DNA of 64,000 nt from Latrodectus hesperus (lineage: Eukaryota > Arthropoda > Arachnida > Araneae > Theridiidae): the NCBI GenBank assembly GCA_037975125.1, contig CM075857.1:48715672-48779671 (forward strand). Reading direction: 5' to 3'. This document shows, piece after piece, positions 57,400 to 64,000 of the stretch (the stretch's first letter is position 1; every line of letters starts with the position of its first letter). Both the position numbers and the translations under genes were made by a program. The notes below the pieces were generated by a model. The model had not been told where the DNA came from. It ran no database searches and was given only the letters and a program-made list of their open reading frames with translations.

Positions 57400-59270
57400 A
57401 GTTGAAAATTCAGTGGTAAATATTTTATATACTTATGTATTTCATCGTTAATTTAATTGCTATAAGATCCGTGTTATAAGATATTTGCCATTATGATATA
57501 TTAGAGGGGAGGAATCTTCAAATCCTTCAACTCACATTTTTCTAATTGTTGATAACATCAGGTGTATCTCATATACATATACCTTACATATAAAACATAA
57601 TTTTAAGCAACACATAACTGTTTTAAGCGTAATGAAACTATTTCATGCACTTATCAAATCAACAATACAAGCTGCTTGTAATATGAACTTCCATAAGCAA
57701 AGAGGAGTAATTTTGAGTGCCCACACATATCGATACTTTCTTCATATCAAATTATTCCTGATGTCATATTCTAGTCTGTAATTGAGTTCGTTATTAACAA
57801 TCTTGAACATCAATATTTTGTTCATTCAGGATTTTTGGAAGCCCAAATATACCTTCCTTTTTTGTATCTTGTGGTTAATGGAATACAATTCATTTACACG
57901 TATACAAAAAGATAACCATGATGAAGATATTTTGAATTTTGTTTCATGAGTCTCCTTTAAAAATTAACTGTTGTTTCTGCATAGTACCGTTGAGAGGATG
58001 GTTTTAACCACCCTTTGACAAGATATATCTTTCAACATCCAATATAGAAGTTTTCAGGTGTCGATATTCTAAATAATTCTTTTTTCTAAACAATTGACAC
58101 AACGGCCTTAAAATCACACTTACCGTACTAACATGAGCTACACTTCTTTATAATTACCAAGTTTTATATTTTCTGATAAAACAACAGGACAAAGTATTTC
58201 AGCCAGTCATGATATAAAGATATTGTTAATTTTTTACTGTCATTTTTTTACGATAATACAAATCATATGTAAATTAGAGGAAGCTTTTACCGCGAAAACA
58301 TGATTACGATTTGTTTAGTGGATATTTTTAGAGTATTTATTACGTTATTGATATTAATTAGTTATATTTCATGAAATTTAATATTTGAGTAATTTTATCA
58401 ACAAAATGTGTTTTTTCTATTTTTAAGAAATTTAATTATGATATACTTCTTTAAATTAAAAAAGTATCGTAATTAATTTTTCGTATAAATATCAGTTCAA
58501 CTTATACTCATAAGCAATGTGCTTTGTGAAAAAATAAAAGTGCTAAGCTGCATGTTATTTCAGTAAGATCATTCCTATCAAAATTGCAATACTTCTAAAG
58601 ATTTACATTACATTATTGTGAATCATATATTTAATGAGGGTGATATAATTTTTTAATAATTGTTTTCTATAATTATTAAATTTTAAACATTAAATAAAAA
58701 TGCAAAATTTTAGTGTAACAATTAATTCTCAAGAAACGAAGATAAGATTTTACATATGTTATAATGCATTAATCATAATATCATTGAATAAATAAATCTG
58801 AGTGATCTTAGAAATAAAATATTTAAAATAAAATTGTATAATTTATATTGCATTTAAAAATGTTGGAGAAGATTGACTTTTAATTCATGAAATAATCAAT
58901 TATTTACTTAAAGAGTTTTCTTGTTATGATTGTATTAAAAAAATGTGCAAATTAATAGCTTCAATATTATTCATTTTACTTATTGTCGATATAAAGTGTA
59001 TCCAAGATTCAAAAATATTTTATCAGTTAAATATTAAATGGCAAAAATTCGCCCTTTTATTTTCATTTTATCATTTTTGGTTTCCTACACGAAAATTTAA
59101 TAAACAAGCTCTAGTTTCCTAATTTTCAGGATTCAGAAAAAAATGTTATCGAAATATGTTCATAATTTTTGCTTTGTGATATCGATTTTCACATTTGTCA
59201 CTTCAGATTAGCTTTCAGCGTGGGAGAAGTTTTCATTTATCTTGACTTTAGATATTGTTTTCCCTTATAT
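57400..59270. other. AT-rich intergenic sequence, nothing assigned
   Basis: 57.7-58.15 kb is slightly less AT-rich and might hide a relic on the minus strand, but no motif was matched. Confidence 0.5.
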
Positions 59271-59274
59271 TATA

Positions 59275-59654
<380 letters not shown>

Positions 59655-59814
59655 TTCTCTATAATTCATTGAAACTTTATTTTAACTTCATAAATTTCAT
59701 CATTGCTTATAACATTTATTATTATCATTCAGTCAAATGTTATATCATTACAAAAAGTATATCACTGTAGAAATTGTTCTATATGCACTCCTACGCACAA
59801 ATTGCGTATCACAA

Positions 59815-60130
59815 ATTACCCTACATGAAAGCTAGTGAGAATATTGTTAACTGTGGCATGTAATATGTCTTGATAGATGCTGGTGATTTCATTGTGCATG
59901 CATCCTGTAACTCTACCATAAAGATGGCCTACTCCTATACACTCTGCACTTTACGTAATGACAGCCAAAAATGATATAGCATATGATCGAGAATACTATT
60001 TATTTTTACAATAATGATCGATTAGTCGCTCCTCATTAAATGTGCTTATCATATGCAGCTTCACTTAAGACGCAATATGAGGCAGTATTCGGTCTTGCAT
60101 AACTGTTTTTCTGAGAAGCAGATCTACTAA
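59815..60130 (-). pseudogene. Relic of an IS630/Tc1-type DDE transposase (C-terminal half)
   Basis: On the minus strand: KTVMQDRILPHIAS at about 60060-60115 matches the VMQDGAxPHI motif carrying the second catalytic Asp (codon at 60092-60094). Then come FNEERLIDHYC, a trace of RSPD with FWLSLRK, and, in another frame, GHLYGRVTGCMHNEI and QDILHATVNNILT (about 59820-59865). Known: arthropod transposases of this group have VMQDGAPPH, then PPRSPDLNPCDFWLWG, then a C-terminal helix region with LHATVNNIL-like sequence. Stops and shifts abound and the N-terminal half is missing. Terminal repeats were not identified. Confidence 0.6.
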
Positions 60131-63100
60131 GTCACACATGTAGAAGATATTTTCTTTTGGATATTATTAACATACTTTAATATAAAATGTGTAAAACATT
60201 TTGAATTATGTTTTACGTTCATTTTGAAACAAAAACCATTATGATTAAGCCTATAAGATAAACAAATTACAATCTATAGCAACATCTGTCTAAAATTTAA
60301 ATGTAAACAAGTCAGATTTTTTTAAAATTAAATTGTAAAAAAAAAATCATTTTCTAAGTTTTTTCACAAATACTAAACTCTTCAGGAATGAAATTACTGA
60401 ATATACATATACCTGCTAATATAAAATAAATCCAAGCAATTTTTATATACGTACAATTAAGTATTTTTATTCGTGATAGAAATCAGCATTAGAAATTGTT
60501 TAACATTAACAATTTATTGTAATAAGATTTGTCAATTTTTTACATATATGTTTGTAAAACTATGGAATTTTTTTTCAACTTTGTGAAGTCAAATGCTATA
60601 AACCGACAATTTCAGTAAAATATTATTAGCATCAAATTTATATAATTTAATTTATTTTTAAAATAAGCGTAGGTTTAAGGACTTTGAAAAAGTATTACTG
60701 AACTTTTATAATTATTTAAAGTTTGTCAGTCTCTATTATTGGTTGGAAAGAAGAAAATAAATTAAAATGAAGGACGAAGTACATAAAAATCTTTCAACTA
60801 TAATTCTGATAAATTATTAATTTCATATTAAAAATTTACTTTGATTAATCTAATTCAACAGTTATTTCTAAATGACTTACGGTATACCTGTTGCATAAAT
60901 AATTTAGTTTCTAATATGAATTTCTTCTTTCAAAATATAAAAGAACAAATATTCATTTTACCCAAAACAGCAATATTAACTGAGCAAACAGTTAAATGCA
61001 ATGATTTAATAAGAATATTTGTATATTTATACATCAAAATACTTAACACAAATAAAATTATAATGTATTTTTATCATACAATTAAAAAGATTTAAAAAGT
61101 AGCAATATGGCATGTGTTATTTAATAATTGGCACCATTAAATACTAATCAGTAATTTTCACTTCTTGACATACAATAAATTTTGAAGAATTGGAAATGAT
61201 TGTAGCTTATGTTAGAATGAAATAGTTTAAATTAAAAATATTTTTAAGTTTTAGTTTCATTATTTAAATTCAGTTTTAATTAAATACGAAAAGCTAAAAT
61301 AAAGAAGCAATTACATTTTTTTAAGTAAAGTTATTTTACTCTGTTTATACCACCCCATTTAGCATTCTTTTATAAATACACAGCAAACGAAGGATATAAC
61401 TTTTTAGTAATAACATTTCTGATTTTTAAAATTATGATTTGTAAATAGCATACAAATAGCACTGGAATAGAAAAACTTAATTTTATATTATTTATAAAGA
61501 AATTAATTTTTTTATATTTTAATCAAAAAGCTAAATCTATATAATTTAAAAAATATCAGGTAATATTAACATATTTATTTATAAATGCTTATATTTTTCT
61601 TATAATTTTAGAATATTTTTATTAATAATTTTTAGGCATACACGTTATTTTATTTTCCCATAGAAGTGCGTGAAAAATTTTAATTTTTACAAGTGTATGA
61701 AATAAATTAATGATTATCTATTATATTTTTTAACTATTTTTAAACGTATAAAAAATATAAATGTAATGAAAACATCACATATTTTTCTTAATTTTTAAAA
61801 TGAAAGCATAAAAATTATTATTGGTATTATTTAAGTTTCAATTAAAAGATAATACATTAGAAGAAATTATACTTTACTTGATATAAAATTCTTATATAAA
61901 AGCTTTTTAAACATATTTTACATGAAGCTAATAATATACTTAAAAATAAAAATCAGATGTACGAACATCATATCATATTCAATATTTAAAAAATTAAACA
62001 TACATTTATATTCATAACATAGGTCATCAATGATTGATGAGACAAAAAATATAAAAAAGAGAATAAATCGCAGTGCCATTAACAGATAGAACTAAATAAA
62101 ATAAATGACTATACTGTCCTCCAATTTTTATCTTTCCTCTAACTTTATCTAAATGAATGAAGTTCGATGTGAGTCAAACTGCTCTTTAATCTAATGATTA
62201 AACTCTTTTATTTTTTTATAGGAAGCGTTTTAACTAGCAATTTTAATGTCTTAATCCTCAAAACAAAGTAACCACGGGATTCTTTTTTATTTTCTACACT
62301 AAAGAGTGAAAAATTTCTTTATTTCCAAGGACTTTTAATATATCAATACTGAAATAGATCTGGGATTATATTTATTTAAAGAAGCTATAGACTTTTGAAC
62401 CCATGTACAAATTAAAGATAACTTAATTCAATCTAATATAATGTGCTTACATGTGACTTCTATTAAATTTAATGTAAACAGAAATATTTGTGTGTGTTGA
62501 AAAAAGGTACATTTTAAGCATAATTCTGTAATCAATTTCTTCTAACTTTCATTTATTTGCTATTTATATCCGTTTAAATTCTATTAAAAATAAAAACTAT
62601 CTAAATATGTAAAGCATTATAATTATTTATTAATTAATTTTTTATCATTGAATTGACTAATTAAGCAAATAAATTGAATTGACTAATTAAATAATTTGAA
62701 ACCCAAAACAAATAAGCACAAATATCAATTTACTTTTAATTATTTTAATTCTAATTATTAATCATATAATTTTTAAAAATAAAATTCTAAAATTAAGAAT
62801 CATTTAAATTTCTGGAAATCATGAATTGATAAAAACTTGATAAAATAAGTAATTGTAAAGTGAAAAAAATACTGATTTCTATATAAACTGATTTCTATAC
62901 TTTAATTTCTATATATTTAGTTAATTATAAACCATTTCCTCATTGTAATAAAACTTCTTATTAGTAAAATTCCAAAACTTAAAATATTTAAAATAATACT
63001 TTATTTAAAAAGGAAAATTATTCAATATTTTAAAACATGTATAAATTTAAAAATATTGTTTCACGAGTTAAAAAAATTGTAATGTTTTCTTTCTTGTTAA

Positions 63101-63486
63101 TGTTTGTTTATTCAAAATAATTTTTTATCAAGTAACTTTATCAAGTTATTTGATTTAAAACAATCAATGTATCAGTATCAACACATAAACATCGCAGATG
63201 TGTTTTACTAGAGTTACTTGGCAAATTAATATTATTAAAACTGAAAAAAATAATAAATGTTCTAAGAACTAAATACTTTTGCAATAATTAGTATAAGAAA
63301 ACATAAACGTGGTTAATGAAAGTAGTATACGAATATAAATTATTATTAAATTATTGCAATAAAATGTAATTAAAATAAAAATGCAATAACAGTAAATTTC
63401 AGCATTTCTATGTTTCATTCAATTAACTTGCTTACTTGACTTTATTTCTCAGTTTTCTAATGTGGTAACTATTTCTTAACTGAAGT
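60131..63486. other. AT-rich intergenic sequence, minor repeats only
   Basis: No gene recognised; the 84-codon ORF at 60841-61095 looks random. A small tandem repeat is visible: ATTGAATTGACTAATTAA at 62647-62664 and again at 62673-62690, period 26. Confidence 0.55.
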
Positions 63487-63510
63487 AATGACATATTAAT
63501 ATATGTCATT
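63487..63510. repeat. Perfect 10-bp palindrome
   Basis: AATGACATAT at 63487-63496 and ATATGTCATT at 63501-63510 around a TAAT loop. Confidence 0.8.
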
Positions 63511-64000
63511 AATATATGTAAACTAAGGGCATATCAAAGTATGCCAAGCTTCTCTCTTGCTAACTATTAAGTAACTAATTTCTAAACTAGTATTTTTAAT
63601 TACGATTAAAATTTAAAAATCACCACGGTTAATTTTAAATGCATTTAGTGTAGGAATAAACACGATTTTCCTCATCCCTTTTTACATGACTAAAATTTAC
63701 TGAAGTTTCTCTTCACGTGGTTTAATGATTTGGCTAAAATAATTTAACTATATAGATTTTTAAATTAACCTTAACATGTGGTTAAAGATATTTATTCGTT
63801 ATATTTAAACTGAAATTATCCGTAATTAAATTATTTCAATTTATTTAGATTACAGATTACATGTATTCAATTTTCATTTCACTGCTGATACATCCATCTG
63901 TGTCAATGTATAATTTTGTCTAAAATGTACTTAACAATTAGGGTGTAATACAGTGACGTATACACGTGGTTTAAAAAACCATATCTTTTTGATTATTTTC
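63511..64000. other. AT-rich intergenic sequence, nothing assigned
   Basis: No gene or repeat was recognised up to the window end. Confidence 0.6.

Overview
The window looks like gene-poor intergenic DNA from an arthropod nuclear genome, probably an arachnid. It is strongly AT-rich and has very long (AT)n microsatellites. Its retrotransposons and DNA transposons are at several stages of decay. I found no operons, ribosome binding sites, CRISPR array, rRNA or intact tRNA gene. The arachnid assignment is inference from the mix of element families, not from a marker gene. No intact host gene is visible. The only candidates for host coding sequence are an exon-like ORF near 57.0-57.4 kb that I cannot name and a short minus-strand relic at 47.6-47.8 kb resembling an SLC22-type transporter.

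Layout, 0-15 kb: an LTR-like promoter remnant (3.37-3.61 kb) abuts the first AT microsatellite (3.65-4.01 kb). A badly decayed minus-strand integrase gene of the KRBA2/SCAND3-like type covers about 5.67-7.24 kb and is followed by an (AC)n(AT)n tract (7.54-8.06 kb). A nearly complete non-LTR retrotransposon on the minus strand (9646-14547) is bracketed by a perfect 15-bp target-site duplication. It has a GC-rich 5' leader, an ORF1, and an ORF2 with endonuclease, reverse transcriptase, RNase H and a terminal zinc finger. It ends in a (GAA)n tail.

Layout, 15-43 kb: mostly featureless AT-rich sequence with an imperfect minisatellite (17.9-18.3 kb), a tandem pair of tRNA-like repeats (26.0-26.3 kb), a tRNA-derived SINE next to an AT tract (27.0-27.36 kb), a second rearranged copy of the same LINE (28.78-30.84 kb), a complete but mutated mariner (35413-36681, TA duplication) and a decayed 3' fragment of another RNase H-bearing LINE (38.26-39.63 kb).

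Layout, 43-64 kb: a Ty3/gypsy-type LTR element (43287-47253) whose 5' LTR is reduced to its first 65 bp sits between AT-repeat tracts. Its pol is interrupted by two frameshifts and a stop, but a 575-codon RNase H-integrase part stays open. After about 9 kb of empty sequence come the unnamed exon-like ORF, a large inverted repeat (59275-59510) with an AT core, and a relic of an IS630/Tc1-type transposase (59.8-60.13 kb). The rest is empty.

The genes do not work together as a system. Each mobile element is a separate insertion. What is most informative is how they are broken: microhomology deletions, expansion of simple repeats at element edges, and pseudogenes with too many stops to show up as ORFs.
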